From contig NZ_CP043909.1 in the NCBI RefSeq assembly GCF_008630915.1, forward strand, positions 3,309,644-3,373,643: a stretch of 64,000 nt of DNA, in the 5' to 3' direction. Of the stretch, positions 48,434-57,510 are shown piece after piece. Source of the stretch: Acinetobacter suaedae. GTDB lineage: Bacteria > Pseudomonadota > Gammaproteobacteria > Pseudomonadales > Moraxellaceae. The translations under genes were made by a program, and so were the position numbers. Below the pieces are notes generated by a model. The model had not been told where the DNA came from and made no database searches. It saw nothing but the letters and a program-made list of their open reading frames with translations. How positions within the stretch are numbered: position 1 is the stretch's first letter; each line of letters starts with the position of its first letter.

Positions 48434-49177
48434 TTAACTCAGTTTATTCACCAATTTTAAAGGCAAAATCTTCATTGCAATCCCCATTGGCAACCACGGC
48501 CACTGCGGTACATATGCCTTCACAGGCTCTTTCTCAATCGCTTTCACCAACGCCTGACTACCCGTTTTCTCATCCACTTCAAATGGCAACTTCTTCACAC
48601 CCTCATTCAATTCAGTGCGAATATAACCTGGGAAAATCGTCGAGACCTTAATCGGAGTATCCAACAACTCCGCTCGAATCCCCTCAGCCAAATGCGCCAC
48701 AGCTGCTTTACTAGCAGCATAGGTCGATAAATGCTTCGGTAAACCACGCATTGCACTCATCGAAGAAATCACCACTAAATGCCCTTGATTTTGCGCCCTA
48801 AAAATTTCTACCGCTGCTTCACATTGCGCTAATGCTGAAATGAAATTGGTTTCTGCCGTGGCACGGTTGATCTCAAAATGCCCTTTTCCAATACGGCGAC
48901 CTTCGCCCACACCTGCATTGACAATAATTCGATCAATACTGCCAAACTCTTGCTGAAAAGCTTTAAAAACCGTAAAGACATCATCGTAATGAGTCACATC
49001 AAGGGTTTTGATTTTGACCTGAATTGCAAACTGGCTTTGCAATTCTTGCTGTAAGGATTCCAAACGATCTAAACGGCGTGCGCACAATGCCAAATTGTAG
49101 CCTTTCGCCGCAAATTCACGTGCCATCCCTGCACCTAACCCTGAACTTGCACCTGTAATTAAAATCGTCTTTGCCAT
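48434..49177 (-). CDS. Short-chain dehydrogenase/reductase
   Basis: An SDR of 247 residues. The cofactor motif TGASSGLG is near residue 8, NAG follows at the end of strand 4 (VNAGVG), and the active site reads SMSAMRGLPKHLSTYAASK (Ser, Tyr and Lys present). C-terminal residues are hydrophobic-basic (ILPLKLVNKL), compatible with a membrane-associated lipid substrate. It is the last gene of a four-gene leftward operon with histidine phosphatase, phosphotransferase and acyl-CoA dehydrogenase, all of which suggests fatty-acyl or xenobiotic acyl metabolism. Confidence 0.85.
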   Translation of the reverse strand: MAKTILITGASSGLGAGMAREFAAKGYNLALCARRLDRLESLQQELQSQFAIQVKIKTLDVTHYDDVFTVFKAFQQEFGSIDRIIVNAGVGEGRRIGKGHFEINRATAETNFISALAQCEAAVEIFRAQNQGHLVVISSMSAMRGLPKHLSTYAASKAAVAHLAEGIRAELLDTPIKVSTIFPGYIRTELNEGVKKLPFEVDEKTGSQALVKAIEKEPVKAYVPQWPWLPMGIAMKILPLKLVNKLS

Positions 49178-49196
49178 GTCTGTCACCTATTCTTAT

Positions 49197-49895
49197 TTAA
49201 ATCCATGTTAATAGTTCTGCATCACATGCTTTTAAATAATGATGCTCATTAAAACTCAGTAACTGTAAACGTCCATCAGTCCAACGTAGCGTGGTGATAC
49301 TTGCATTGGCGATTGACCAATTCAGGGCAAAAATCTGTTTGGCATCTAAGCCTAATATCTTGCCAACAGCCACAGAAATCACACCACCTGAACTAAACAC
49401 CACCGTCTGACGTTGTTGTGTGACATCAATGTGCTGACATAACGTCTGTAAAGCACTTTCGACCCGTGATTGAAAGCCTAACCATGTTTCATGATATTCG
49501 TGGTCATACTGCTCTCCAATCCAGCGATCTATCGCACCATCAAAGATACTGGCAAGATAGGCACGTGGATTCGCCACTTGAGCAATATCCTGCTTCAATA
49601 ATTCAGGTTGTTTAAATCGGGGATCATATTGTGCAAAGATATGCTGATGATCAAACTCATTCCAAGCAGGCTCCGTTTGAATCAAGGTATCTTGAAAATT
49701 TTGCGCTAAAGCCAATTGTGCTGTTTGTTGATGGCGCTGCATTGAACCAGCAAACACTAAAGGCTGTTTTTTTAAGGTATGTTTAAAAAAATCACCCACC
49801 ACCTGTGCCTGTTGTTCTCCTTTAGCTGAAAGCTGGTCATAGCTTTCAGCACCAAATGAAGCCTGCCCATGTCGCACCAAATAAATCGTGCTCAT
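49197..49895 (-). CDS. Histidine phosphatase family protein
   Basis: A 232-residue phosphoglycerate-mutase-like phosphatase. The catalytic motif is R8-H9-G10 in LVRHGQASFG, with a second basic site near SSGGVISVAVG (the usual histidine of the H-G-x motif is replaced by serine or glycine here, which would be unusual). Substrate unknown. The 4-base overlap with the preceding phosphotransferase gene indicates translational coupling within the operon. Confidence 0.82.
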   Translation of the reverse strand: MSTIYLVRHGQASFGAESYDQLSAKGEQQAQVVGDFFKHTLKKQPLVFAGSMQRHQQTAQLALAQNFQDTLIQTEPAWNEFDHQHIFAQYDPRFKQPELLKQDIAQVANPRAYLASIFDGAIDRWIGEQYDHEYHETWLGFQSRVESALQTLCQHIDVTQQRQTVVFSSGGVISVAVGKILGLDAKQIFALNWSIANASITTLRWTDGRLQLLSFNEHHYLKACDAELLTWI

Positions 49896-51013
49896 CGCTT
49901 CAAAATATCCTGTAATTTCGCCACATATTCAGGAATTAACTGCTCAGCTTCAGCATTGTTTTGTGCAATTAATTTGAGTGCCCGAATATGTAAGGCATGA
50001 ACCATGATCCAGAAATCCTTAAAAGCTGGATTATCCGTTTGTTGATGGTAATAACGATAATAAATCTGCTGAGCAATCACAGCTAAACGGAACAAACCAA
50101 ATACTTCATAAAATGCCCAATTATCCGGTTTCAAATCCGTTTTTTCTAAATAGTAGTCCACGACTTGTTGACGTGTCAGCATGCCTTTTAAATTGGTTGG
50201 TTGACGGCGACTAGATTTCAACAAGGCATCGTCATCCTCTTGAATCCAATAGGCCAGGGCACTGCCTAAATCCATAAGCGGATCACCCAATGTCGCCATT
50301 TCCCAGTCCAACACACCGATTACTTTTGTTGGCTGTTGTGGATCTAAAATGACATTATCAAAACGCCAATCATTGTGAATTACGCAGATCTTAGCATCCG
50401 TTGGAATATGTTGCTTTAGCCATTCCCGCACAAAGCTAAAATCAGGTACATTCGGTGTAAGCGCCTTGCTATAACGGCCATCCCAACCTTCCACTTGACG
50501 ACGACAATAGCCTTCACCTTTGCCTAACTTTTCAAGTTCTGTGCCTTGATAAGGCACTTGATGTAATTCAATCAACTTATCGAGTACATTTAAACAAAGT
50601 TGCCGAACTTGTTGCTCATCGAGTTGTAATTCTTTGGGTAAATTAGCACGGGGAATGATGCCCTCAATCCGCTGCATCACATAGAAATCACAGCCAATTA
50701 CACTTTCATCCTGACACAATGCAATCATTTCAGGTAGGACAGGGTAGAACGGTGCAAGATGCTTCTGCACATTGTATTCACGCGCCATATCATGCGCTGA
50801 TTTGGCTTTGGTTCCTTTAGGTGGCCGACGCAAAATCAAATCGGCATTTTCATATTGAATACGATAAGTCCAATTCGATGCTCCCCCTGAATATTGGGTC
50901 ACTTGTGCTTGACCATCGAGCGCAACACCTTGTTTTTTTAACCATGTTTCAACAGCGGAAATATCGAGTTCTTCGCCATGACGAACCTGACCACCCACAT
51001 CTATTACTGTCAT
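49892..51013 (-). CDS. APH-family phosphotransferase (ACAD10-like)
   Basis: A kinase-fold phosphotransferase of 373 residues. The catalytic loop is HNDWRFDNVI (about 215-222), and the metal site is VLDWEMATLGDP. The family fused to or next to acyl-CoA dehydrogenases (as in eukaryotic ACAD10/11) phosphorylates 4-hydroxyacyl-CoA, so it can feed beta-oxidation with the adjacent dehydrogenase. That role is inferred from homology and neighbours. The start at 51013 has AAGGAT upstream; the longer frame would overlap the dehydrogenase gene. Confidence 0.82.
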   Translation of the reverse strand: MTVIDVGGQVRHGEELDISAVETWLKKQGVALDGQAQVTQYSGGASNWTYRIQYENADLILRRPPKGTKAKSAHDMAREYNVQKHLAPFYPVLPEMIALCQDESVIGCDFYVMQRIEGIIPRANLPKELQLDEQQVRQLCLNVLDKLIELHQVPYQGTELEKLGKGEGYCRRQVEGWDGRYSKALTPNVPDFSFVREWLKQHIPTDAKICVIHNDWRFDNVILDPQQPTKVIGVLDWEMATLGDPLMDLGSALAYWIQEDDDALLKSSRRQPTNLKGMLTRQQVVDYYLEKTDLKPDNWAFYEVFGLFRLAVIAQQIYYRYYHQQTDNPAFKDFWIMVHALHIRALKLIAQNNAEAEQLIPEYVAKLQDILKR

Positions 51014-51023
51014 TTTTATATCC

Positions 51024-52259
51024 TTATCCGCGACCATAACCACGTTTTTTCAGTTCTAATTTAGCAATCATGCCCTTATGCACTTCATCAGGTCCATCGG
51101 CTAAACGTAAACTTCGTGCCTGATTAAAAAATGCAGTCAATGGCGTATCACGAGATACTCCTTCACCACCATGAATTTGGATCGCCATATCAACGACGTT
51201 TTGCAATACAGTCGGGGCAACCACTTTGATCGCTGAGATTTCAGTGAGGGCTGCCATATTGCCCAAAGTATCCATCTTATAAGCGGCATATAGCGTTAAT
51301 AAACGGGCTTGGTCGATTTGCACACGTGCTTCTGCAACCCGCTCTAAGTTCCCGCCCAATTTAAGAATTTCTTTGCCAAAGGCTTTGCGGGACATGCCAC
51401 GATCGATCATCAACTCTAGGGCTTTTTCCGCTGCGCCAATACAACGCATACAATGGTGAATCCGCCCAGGCCCTAAACGTCCTTGGGCAATTTCAAAACC
51501 TTGCCCTGCGCCACCAATAAAATTACTAACAGGTACACGCACATTGTCAAAACTGACCTGCCCATGACCATGCGGCGCATCATAATCGCCGAAGACAGGC
51601 AACATCCGTTCAATAGTCACACCTTGGGTATCAATCGGCACCAGAACCATCGAATGCTGATGGTGACGGTCTTTGCTTGAATCAGGGGTGTAGGCCATAA
51701 AAATGATCACTTTAGCATTCGGATCACCCAAACCTGATGACCACCATTTACGACCATTCAGAACAATTTCATCGCCATCAATCACCGCCGTAGCTTGCAT
51801 ATTGGTCGCATCGCTCGACGCAACCGCAGGTTCAGTCATGCAGAATACAGAGCGAATCTCACCATTCAGTAGTGGTTGCAGCCATTGTTGCTTTTGTAGC
51901 TCACTACCATAGCGCCATAACACTTCCATATTGCCAGTATCAGGCGCATTACAGTTAAATACCGTTGGTGCAAGGAGGCTACGTCCTGTCAATTCAGCAA
52001 TATGCGCATATTCTTGAACCGATAAACCTGCACCGAGTTCCGCATCTGGCAAGAACATATTCCATAAGCCTGCTGCTTTGGCCTTGCTTTTTAATTGTTC
52101 GAGTTGGGCTGGCCATTGCCATTTGGTCCAGTCGCCATCGACATTGAGATGATGGACCTCATCCCAAAAGGCTTTTTCAATCGGTTCTATTTCTTGTTGA
52201 ATAAAGGTTTGCGTTCTTGCAATAAAATCCTGCGCGCGTTCAGATAATGCAAACATCAT
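51024..52259 (-). CDS. Acyl-CoA dehydrogenase (ACAD10/11-like)
   Basis: FAD-dependent dehydrogenase of about 411 residues. Conserved segments are FCMTEPAVASSDATNM (flavin and substrate site), GRKWWSSG, GPGRIHHCMR, ALELMIDRGMSRKAFG and IHGGEGVSRDTPLTAFFNQARSLRLADGPDEVH at the C-terminal end. The N-terminal WPAQLEQLKSKAKAAGLWNMFLP matches the long ACAD10/11-type enzymes. It is first in the operon with the APH phosphotransferase, in line with processing of 4-hydroxy fatty acids. Divergent from a LysR gene, which probably controls it. An ATG 3 bases further in is possible. Confidence 0.9.
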   Translation of the reverse strand: MMFALSERAQDFIARTQTFIQQEIEPIEKAFWDEVHHLNVDGDWTKWQWPAQLEQLKSKAKAAGLWNMFLPDAELGAGLSVQEYAHIAELTGRSLLAPTVFNCNAPDTGNMEVLWRYGSELQKQQWLQPLLNGEIRSVFCMTEPAVASSDATNMQATAVIDGDEIVLNGRKWWSSGLGDPNAKVIIFMAYTPDSSKDRHHQHSMVLVPIDTQGVTIERMLPVFGDYDAPHGHGQVSFDNVRVPVSNFIGGAGQGFEIAQGRLGPGRIHHCMRCIGAAEKALELMIDRGMSRKAFGKEILKLGGNLERVAEARVQIDQARLLTLYAAYKMDTLGNMAALTEISAIKVVAPTVLQNVVDMAIQIHGGEGVSRDTPLTAFFNQARSLRLADGPDEVHKGMIAKLELKKRGYGRG

Positions 52260-52362
52260 TATTTCCCTCAAGGTAAATATTTAACGAAACTTGATTCGCT
52301 GCTTTACTTCACCTTAAGCGAAAACTTATTATGAATGAAATGATTTTATTTTATTTAAAACT

Positions 52363-53289
52363 ATGAATAAGATTCATAACCAAAACCCTCTCGAAGTCGG
52401 GCAATTCCACCGTATAGATATTAATTTATACCCACTTTTTATTGCGATCTTTGAACAAAAAAGCATTTCTAAAGCTGCTCAATTACTCTGTATTAGCCAA
52501 TCTGCCGTCAGCCATGCCTTACAACGATTACGTGCACAGTTGAATGACGAACTATTTGTACGAAGTGGGCAAAAGATGCTTCCTACACCTTATGCTGAGC
52601 AAATTTATCACCCAATCCAAGAGGCGTTATTGACGATTCAACAGATTGCTGTACCGCAACAAGAGTTTGTTCCTAGCATGTTGCAAAGTATTAAGATTGC
52701 GATTCACGATGAAATTGAACCGATTATTTTTCCTCGATTGGTACATCACTTTGCACAATTAAATCTCAATATTCAGTTTTTAAGTTCCAAATTGGACCGA
52801 AAAAAAATGCTGGCAGACTTATCTGCCCAACAGATCGATTTTGTAATTGATCTGGTACAACCCCATCAAGCACATCTACAGTTTGAACAGCTCATTCAAG
52901 ATCATTTTGTGGTGTGTACCCAACAAAGTAAAATGGATCTAGCAACCTACTTATCCTCTCCACATATTGGGGTATCTTCTCGTCGCACTGGGGTTTTATT
53001 GGAAGATATTTATTTGAATCGCCAACAATTATCTCGACAAGTTTTTCTGCGTTGCCAGCATTACGCAACAGCACTACAAGTCTTGGCACAATACCCCAAT
53101 GCGATATTAACCATTCCACAAAGTATTCTGAATCATCTGCATTATGCGGAAACATTACAGATTCATGCCTTACCCATCGAATTACCAAAAATCACGATGG
53201 GGATGTATTGGCATGACCACGTCAAACAAAACCCTCGCCATCAATTTTTACGACATGAAATTCTAAACATTTTTAATGCGAAACCATAA
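52363..53289 (+). CDS. LysR-family transcriptional regulator
   Basis: A 308-residue regulator. HTH LFIAIFEQKSISKAAQLLCISQSAVSHALQRLRAQLNDELFVRSGQKMLPTPYAE, NodD/LeuO-like branch by the F-V-R-x-G pattern. Effector domain follows, rather short of conserved landmarks. Divergently transcribed from the acyl-CoA dehydrogenase operon with about 100 bases between, so control of that operon is likely. The intergenic region has TTCGCT (near 52293) and AGCGAA (near 52318) as a possible spaced operator, weak evidence only. Confidence 0.88.
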   Translation: MNKIHNQNPLEVGQFHRIDINLYPLFIAIFEQKSISKAAQLLCISQSAVSHALQRLRAQLNDELFVRSGQKMLPTPYAEQIYHPIQEALLTIQQIAVPQQEFVPSMLQSIKIAIHDEIEPIIFPRLVHHFAQLNLNIQFLSSKLDRKKMLADLSAQQIDFVIDLVQPHQAHLQFEQLIQDHFVVCTQQSKMDLATYLSSPHIGVSSRRTGVLLEDIYLNRQQLSRQVFLRCQHYATALQVLAQYPNAILTIPQSILNHLHYAETLQIHALPIELPKITMGMYWHDHVKQNPRHQFLRHEILNIFNAKP

Positions 53290-53365
53290 AGCATCCATTT
53301 GCAGATTTACTCAAATTATGTAATGCTACGCGCAGATTTGGATGGCATCATCCATACCATATTTG

Positions 53366-53556
53366 TTGACAAGGGGAGTAGCCTCCTCCAAACCTGAGTA
53401 TTGCAATTAAAACTCAGGTGTCAGAGCTCCGTCATTACACTTTGCAAAAAGTCGGACTCTGAGCATCATCTCTCATGGTGATGTAGGCAAGACCTTGATC
53501 ATGTTGAAACAGATGTTTTTTTAATTCATCTGGCAACTGGTCAAGGTTTTTTTATG
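53366..53556 (+). promoter_or_regulatory. yybP-ykoY manganese riboswitch
   Basis: The 5' leader of the TerC-family gene carries the conserved AAGGGGAGTAGC block at 53371-53382, a middle hairpin AACCTGAGT/ACTCAGGT (53391-53419) and a GCATCATCTCTCATGGTGATGTAGGC-type helix (53463-53489, no more than partly copied here). These are features of the yybP-ykoY class, which senses Mn2+. A terminator-like stem ACCTTGA/TCAAGGT (53492-53547) followed by T7 ends the element, so switching probably acts by transcription termination. Exact 5' edge is estimated. Confidence 0.8.
53492..53553 (+). terminator. Riboswitch expression-platform terminator
   Basis: ACCTTGA (53492-53498) and TCAAGGT (53541-53547) enclose a long loop and are followed by a T run. 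The arrangement is that of a conditional terminator before the TerC-family gene. Confidence 0.6.
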
Positions 53557-53581
53557 TCCATTTGCCAGATAGGGAGTAGTG

Positions 53582-54535
53582 ATGGAAACTATCGGCAATT
53601 TATGGCTATACCTTGCCTTTTTTGGCATTGTGTCGGTGATGTTAATCATCGACTTTTTAGGTTTTAAACAGAAACAAAACCAAAATGTTCCTTTTAAACA
53701 AGCTGCTTATTGGAGTATTGCTTGGGTCACTGTCGCCATACTGTTTGGTGGTGCATTGTGGCTGTATCTCCAGCAAACAGTTGGAGTGAACATTGCCAAT
53801 CAAAAAACCATGGAATACTTCGCAGGCTATTTACTTGAGAAATCCTTAGCAATCGATAATGTCTTCGTTTGGCTCATGATCTTCGCTGCTTTCACGATTC
53901 CACCTGCTTTACAACGCAAAATCTTGCTCTATGGAGTTCTCGGCGCAATTGTACTTAGAACCATCTTTATCTTTATTGGCGCTTGGTTCGTTCAAGAGTT
54001 TTCATGGATTCTTTATATCTTTGGTGCTTTCCTCGTCTATACCGGCTTTAAATTTCTAAAAGGGCAGGAGGAAGAGGGTGATATCGAAGACAATGCTTTA
54101 CTCAAATGGTTACGTAAACACCTTCGCATCACACCTCAACTAGAAGGCAATAAATTCTTCGTCCGCCGAAATGGACTTTTGTGGGCGACGCCGTTATTTT
54201 TAGTATTAGTACTGGTCGAAGCTTCTGATGTCATTTTTGCTGTGGACTCGATTCCTGCAATTTTTGCTGTAACGACTGACCCATTCATCGTTTTAACTGC
54301 AAACTTAATGGCAATTTTAGGCTTGCGTGCAATGTTCTTCTTACTCGCTGGCGCAGCAACCAAAATGCATTATTTACCTTATGGCTTAGGTATTATTTTA
54401 TTGTTTATCGGTACGAAAATGTTGTTGTTGGATGTGTTCCACATGCCGATCTGGATTTCCCTCAGCTTTATCATCTTGGTATTGAGTATTACGGCGTATC
54501 TATCGTTACGTCACAATAAACATCAAGCGGAATAA
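53582..54535 (+). CDS. alx: TerC/Alx-family membrane protein
   Basis: An integral membrane protein of 317 residues with about nine hydrophobic segments. The D-F-L-G-F opening, LEKSLAIDNVFVWLMIF and LVEASDVIFAVDSIPAIFA motifs, with acidic residues in membrane segments, mark the TerC/Alx family, for which Mn2+ export is reported in E. coli Alx. It is preceded by the yybP-ykoY riboswitch, which fits Mn export. The ATG at 53582 follows an AGGGAG site; a GTG directly before it is in frame. A terminator follows. Confidence 0.92.
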   Translation: METIGNLWLYLAFFGIVSVMLIIDFLGFKQKQNQNVPFKQAAYWSIAWVTVAILFGGALWLYLQQTVGVNIANQKTMEYFAGYLLEKSLAIDNVFVWLMIFAAFTIPPALQRKILLYGVLGAIVLRTIFIFIGAWFVQEFSWILYIFGAFLVYTGFKFLKGQEEEGDIEDNALLKWLRKHLRITPQLEGNKFFVRRNGLLWATPLFLVLVLVEASDVIFAVDSIPAIFAVTTDPFIVLTANLMAILGLRAMFFLLAGAATKMHYLPYGLGIILLFIGTKMLLLDVFHMPIWISLSFIILVLSITAYLSLRHNKHQAE

Positions 54536-54632
54536 ATTAATTTTTAATTGGTTTGATCTTAATGATCCACTCTTGATACCTTTTTAAGCCTATACAAAGC
54601 TCGATATCTATAGCATATCAAATTAAGCAGAA

Positions 54633-54662
54633 GGATACTCACTAAGCTGAGTATCTTTTTTT
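54633..54662 (+). terminator. Terminator after the TerC-family gene
   Basis: GATACTCA/TGAGTATC with a 6-base loop and a T run. Confidence 0.85.
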
Positions 54663-54697
54663 AAGACTAAATTTCAATATTAAAACTCTATAGCTAA

Positions 54698-55291
54698 TCA
54701 CTCCGCCTCCAAGAAAGGAACAAAAGTAAAATAAAAATCTTCTCTTTCAGGATAATCATTCACATCAACCAACTTCGTACCTCTAGCAGTATACATTTCT
54801 AAACATGGAGGATCATTTTCAAAATCAGCCCATCCTAAAAAAACTTCATTGTACTGATCATTCATTCTAGTAATAAGAACACGAAAATATAGGAGCTTTC
54901 CATCAAGCTCATCATTATGATTGTTCCATCTAAAAAGCTCTAGTTCTCTCACGTCAAATTGTTCATTTTCAATAATCTGATAATAAAGAATCTGATCAGT
55001 ATCATCATTAAATGCAACAAGTTCCTCTAATAAAAAATCATTTGAATGGTAAGTTAAAAAAGTTTCATTTTTAGGGACACTTATATCATCAATAATTACT
55101 TCAATCAGTGCAAAGCTTTGTCTTCGCTCTCCTTGACCATTTCTATACTCAAATAATATCCACATGGTCTCAATTTGCTGTTTCATTTCCTCAAGGAGGG
55201 TAGAACTATTTTTAAATGCTTTAAAACCATGCGTATAGCAAGAAGAACTTTTGACAAGACTAACTACCTTTTTAAAAACACTCGGCAACAA
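54698..55291 (-). CDS. Hypothetical protein downstream of a lipoprotein
   Basis: A 197-residue frame, rich in acidic and aromatic residues (FDVRELELFRWNN, LGWADFENDPPCLEMY), with no signal peptide or membrane segment. The first 35 residues look unlike the rest and overlap the preceding gene by 20 bases, so an internal start at 55186 (giving 162 residues, with GAGGAA just upstream) is possible. I do not recognise a family. The codon use is as AT-rich as the neighbouring island genes. It shares direction and overlap with the small lipoprotein gene, suggesting a two-gene unit. Confidence 0.6.
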   Translation of the reverse strand: MLPSVFKKVVSLVKSSSCYTHGFKAFKNSSTLLEEMKQQIETMWILFEYRNGQGERRQSFALIEVIIDDISVPKNETFLTYHSNDFLLEELVAFNDDTDQILYYQIIENEQFDVRELELFRWNNHNDELDGKLLYFRVLITRMNDQYNEVFLGWADFENDPPCLEMYTARGTKLVDVNDYPEREDFYFTFVPFLEAE

Positions 55292-55643
55292 ACATTTGAT
55301 GTGAACCCAGTTTGATTGGGATTAGGTTTATATCGTCAAAAGTTGAATTGAACATCTCTTTATCAGCTTTGTTCACTTTGATTCGACCCGCTGATCTACT
55401 TTCATTTTGCTCTTTTGGGACAAAATTAATTTGAATTATTTCAATATTGTTATCTCTCGGCTGTATATCAAAGGTCAAATTCTTCTTTGGAATATCATCT
55501 AGTTTAAAGTTTCCCTTCGTAATGTCTTTTAATTGATCTTGGCATTCTAGAGTATGCTTAAAAGTACTTTGATAAGTTTTATTGTTAGAATCACATGCTG
55601 AAATAGTGATTGCCAACAAAATAATTAATCCTATTTTTTTCAT
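55272..55643 (-). CDS. Hypothetical lipoprotein
   Basis: A 123-residue predicted lipoprotein (signal MKKIGLIILLAITISAC, lipobox ISAC) with a mature part of mixed charge containing two cysteines (one in LECQDQL and one near the C terminus, AECF) that could form a disulfide. No family recognised. Its end overlaps the next leftward hypothetical gene. Flanked by AT-rich gaps, so the two genes may be a small accessory insert. Confidence 0.65.
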   Translation of the reverse strand: MKKIGLIILLAITISACDSNNKTYQSTFKHTLECQDQLKDITKGNFKLDDIPKKNLTFDIQPRDNNIEIIQINFVPKEQNESRSAGRIKVNKADKEMFNSTFDDINLIPIKLGSHQMFVAECF

Positions 55644-55968
55644 AAATTTTATCTCAATTTCTAAAATTTCAAATACTGCAAATCTAGTTTAAACGAGATC
55701 ACTCTCGCAACCTTCATCAACAATACAAAACTTATAAAAAATATTATTTAGTAAATTTTTTAATTTTGAATTATCAATATACTGCTCTCAAACAGTACTT
55801 CTTTTTGCTAAGAATATATACATTCTCACCAAAGATAAACTTAATTCATTGACTCAAAAAATTTACTCACATTTATACACTTTTTAGTCGCTTAATTTAG
55901 GCGAATATTCCAGTAACCTGGACAAAATCAGGTACAATCAACCGAAAAAAGTAAAACTGTAGGTTGTT
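55644..55968. promoter_or_regulatory. AT-rich region upstream of guaD
   Basis: About 325 bases without a gene. A possible -35 TTGACT with a 17-base spacer to TTTATA lies near 55850-55880, and a TACAAT -10-like hexamer lies near 55933. A short inverted repeat ACCTG/CAGGT is at about 55916-55933. Promoters for guaD and the divergent lipoprotein gene must be here; no operator is certain. Confidence 0.35.
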
Positions 55969-57285
55969 ATGACGTTGGCTACTCCGATCACGGTTATTCG
56001 TGGTCGCTTCTTAGATATTCAAAAAACTGTTTCCCAAGCGACTGAAATCGCAGACCAAGTGCGATATATCGAAGATGGTATTCTGATCACTGAACAAGGC
56101 AAAATTCGTTGGTTTGGCACTTGGGATGCGGCTCAAGATCACCTACCTACAGATGTTGAGATTCAACATTATCCAGATCAATTGATCATTCCTGGGATGA
56201 TTGACACCCACATCCACTTCCCACAAACAGAAATGGTCGGTGCCTACGGTGAACAATTACTCAGTTGGCTCAATACCTATACGTTCCCAACTGAAATCCA
56301 GTTCAAAGACCAAGCCTATGCCGAAGAAATTGCAAAATTCTTTGTGCAGGAATTGCTTAAAAATGGAACCACTACGGCACTGGTGTTTTGTACTGTTCAT
56401 CCTGAGTCTGTGAATGCTTTATTTGAAGCCGCAGAACAGTACCAAATGCGTTTAATCGCAGGTAAAGTCATGATGGATCGTCATGCACCTGAAGCACTGT
56501 GCGACACTGCAGAGAGCGCCTACGATGATTCTAAGGCCCTGATCGAAAAGTGGCATGGCCAAGGCCGCACTTTATACGCCATTACACCTCGATTTGCACC
56601 AACCTCTACACCAGAACAGCTAGAAAAAGCAGGGCAACTCAAAGCAGAATATCCTGATGTCTATGTACATACTCATTTAAGTGAAAATAAAGATGAGATT
56701 GCATGGGTCAAAGATTTATTCCCAGCGCAAAAGGGCTATCTCGATGTCTATCATCACTATGGCTTAACAGGTCAGCGTTCGGTATTCGCGCATTGCGTAC
56801 ATTTAGAAGATGCAGAATGGAAATGCATGCATGAGACTAACTCTGCAATTGCCTTTTGCCCAACGTCTAACCTGTTCTTAGGTAGCGGCTTATTTCCACT
56901 AAAGAAAACATGGGAACAACAAGTCAAAGTTGGTTTGGGTACAGATATTGGGGCAGGGACTTCATTTAGCTTATTACAAACCGTCAATGAAGCCTATAAA
57001 GTGCAGCAGTTACAAGGTGATAAACTCTCTGCTTTTGAGTCGCTATATCATGCAACCTTAGGTGGTGCAAAAGCACTTGATCTCGATGATAAGCTCGGCA
57101 ATTTCAATATCGGTAAAGAAGCTGATTTTGTCGTGCTGAATCTGCAAGCAACGGCTTTACAACAACTACGTCAGTCACGTTCTAAATCAATTGATGACAG
57201 CTTATTTGCGCTGTTTACTATAGGCGATGACCGTAATATCGAGGCAACCTATATCTATGGACAAAAAGCCTATAGCGCCAACTAG
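55969..57285 (+). CDS. guaD: Guanine deaminase
   Basis: Zinc amidohydrolase that deaminates guanine to xanthine in purine salvage and catabolism. The 438-residue protein has the metal motif H81-I-H83 in IPGMIDTHIHFPQTEMVGAYG, followed by VHTHLSENKDEI and AHCVHLEDAEWK with metal histidines, and the GLGTDIGAG aspartate segment. The opening TVIRGRFLDI strand and length fit bacterial guanine deaminase. Hypoxanthine phosphoribosyltransferase lies 0.2 kb downstream. Confidence 0.95.
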   Translation: MTLATPITVIRGRFLDIQKTVSQATEIADQVRYIEDGILITEQGKIRWFGTWDAAQDHLPTDVEIQHYPDQLIIPGMIDTHIHFPQTEMVGAYGEQLLSWLNTYTFPTEIQFKDQAYAEEIAKFFVQELLKNGTTTALVFCTVHPESVNALFEAAEQYQMRLIAGKVMMDRHAPEALCDTAESAYDDSKALIEKWHGQGRTLYAITPRFAPTSTPEQLEKAGQLKAEYPDVYVHTHLSENKDEIAWVKDLFPAQKGYLDVYHHYGLTGQRSVFAHCVHLEDAEWKCMHETNSAIAFCPTSNLFLGSGLFPLKKTWEQQVKVGLGTDIGAGTSFSLLQTVNEAYKVQQLQGDKLSAFESLYHATLGGAKALDLDDKLGNFNIGKEADFVVLNLQATALQQLRQSRSKSIDDSLFALFTIGDDRNIEATYIYGQKAYSAN

Positions 57286-57451
57286 AGTATTTAATAAGCG
57301 TAGGATTGGATTGATCCTCTTTGCCATGAGCTGCGCAGTTTTGTTGAAGCGAGACAGTGCTTCACGGCAAAATGATACATATTCTTCATCATCAAAAGAT
57401 GCATGAAAACTCATTTTGTTTTAAAATTCTCACATTAACTCAAGATTTCGA

Positions 57452-57476
57452 GGTGTTGCAGGTCAACACCTTTTTT
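57452..57476 (+). terminator. Terminator after guaD
   Basis: GGTGTTG/CAACACC stem with a 5-base loop and a T run, just before the hpt ribosome site. Confidence 0.85.
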
Positions 57477-57510
57477 ATTTTCCCATTTTTAAAGTTTTAG
57501 GAATCTATCG

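Noticed and set aside
57202..57414. 70-codon frame on the minus strand overlapping the end of guaD
   Set aside because: The last 84 bases are antisense to guaD, there is no ribosome site, and it starts opposite the guaD terminator region. The first 43 residues look somewhat protein-like, so a decayed gene fragment is possible, but support is too weak to list it.
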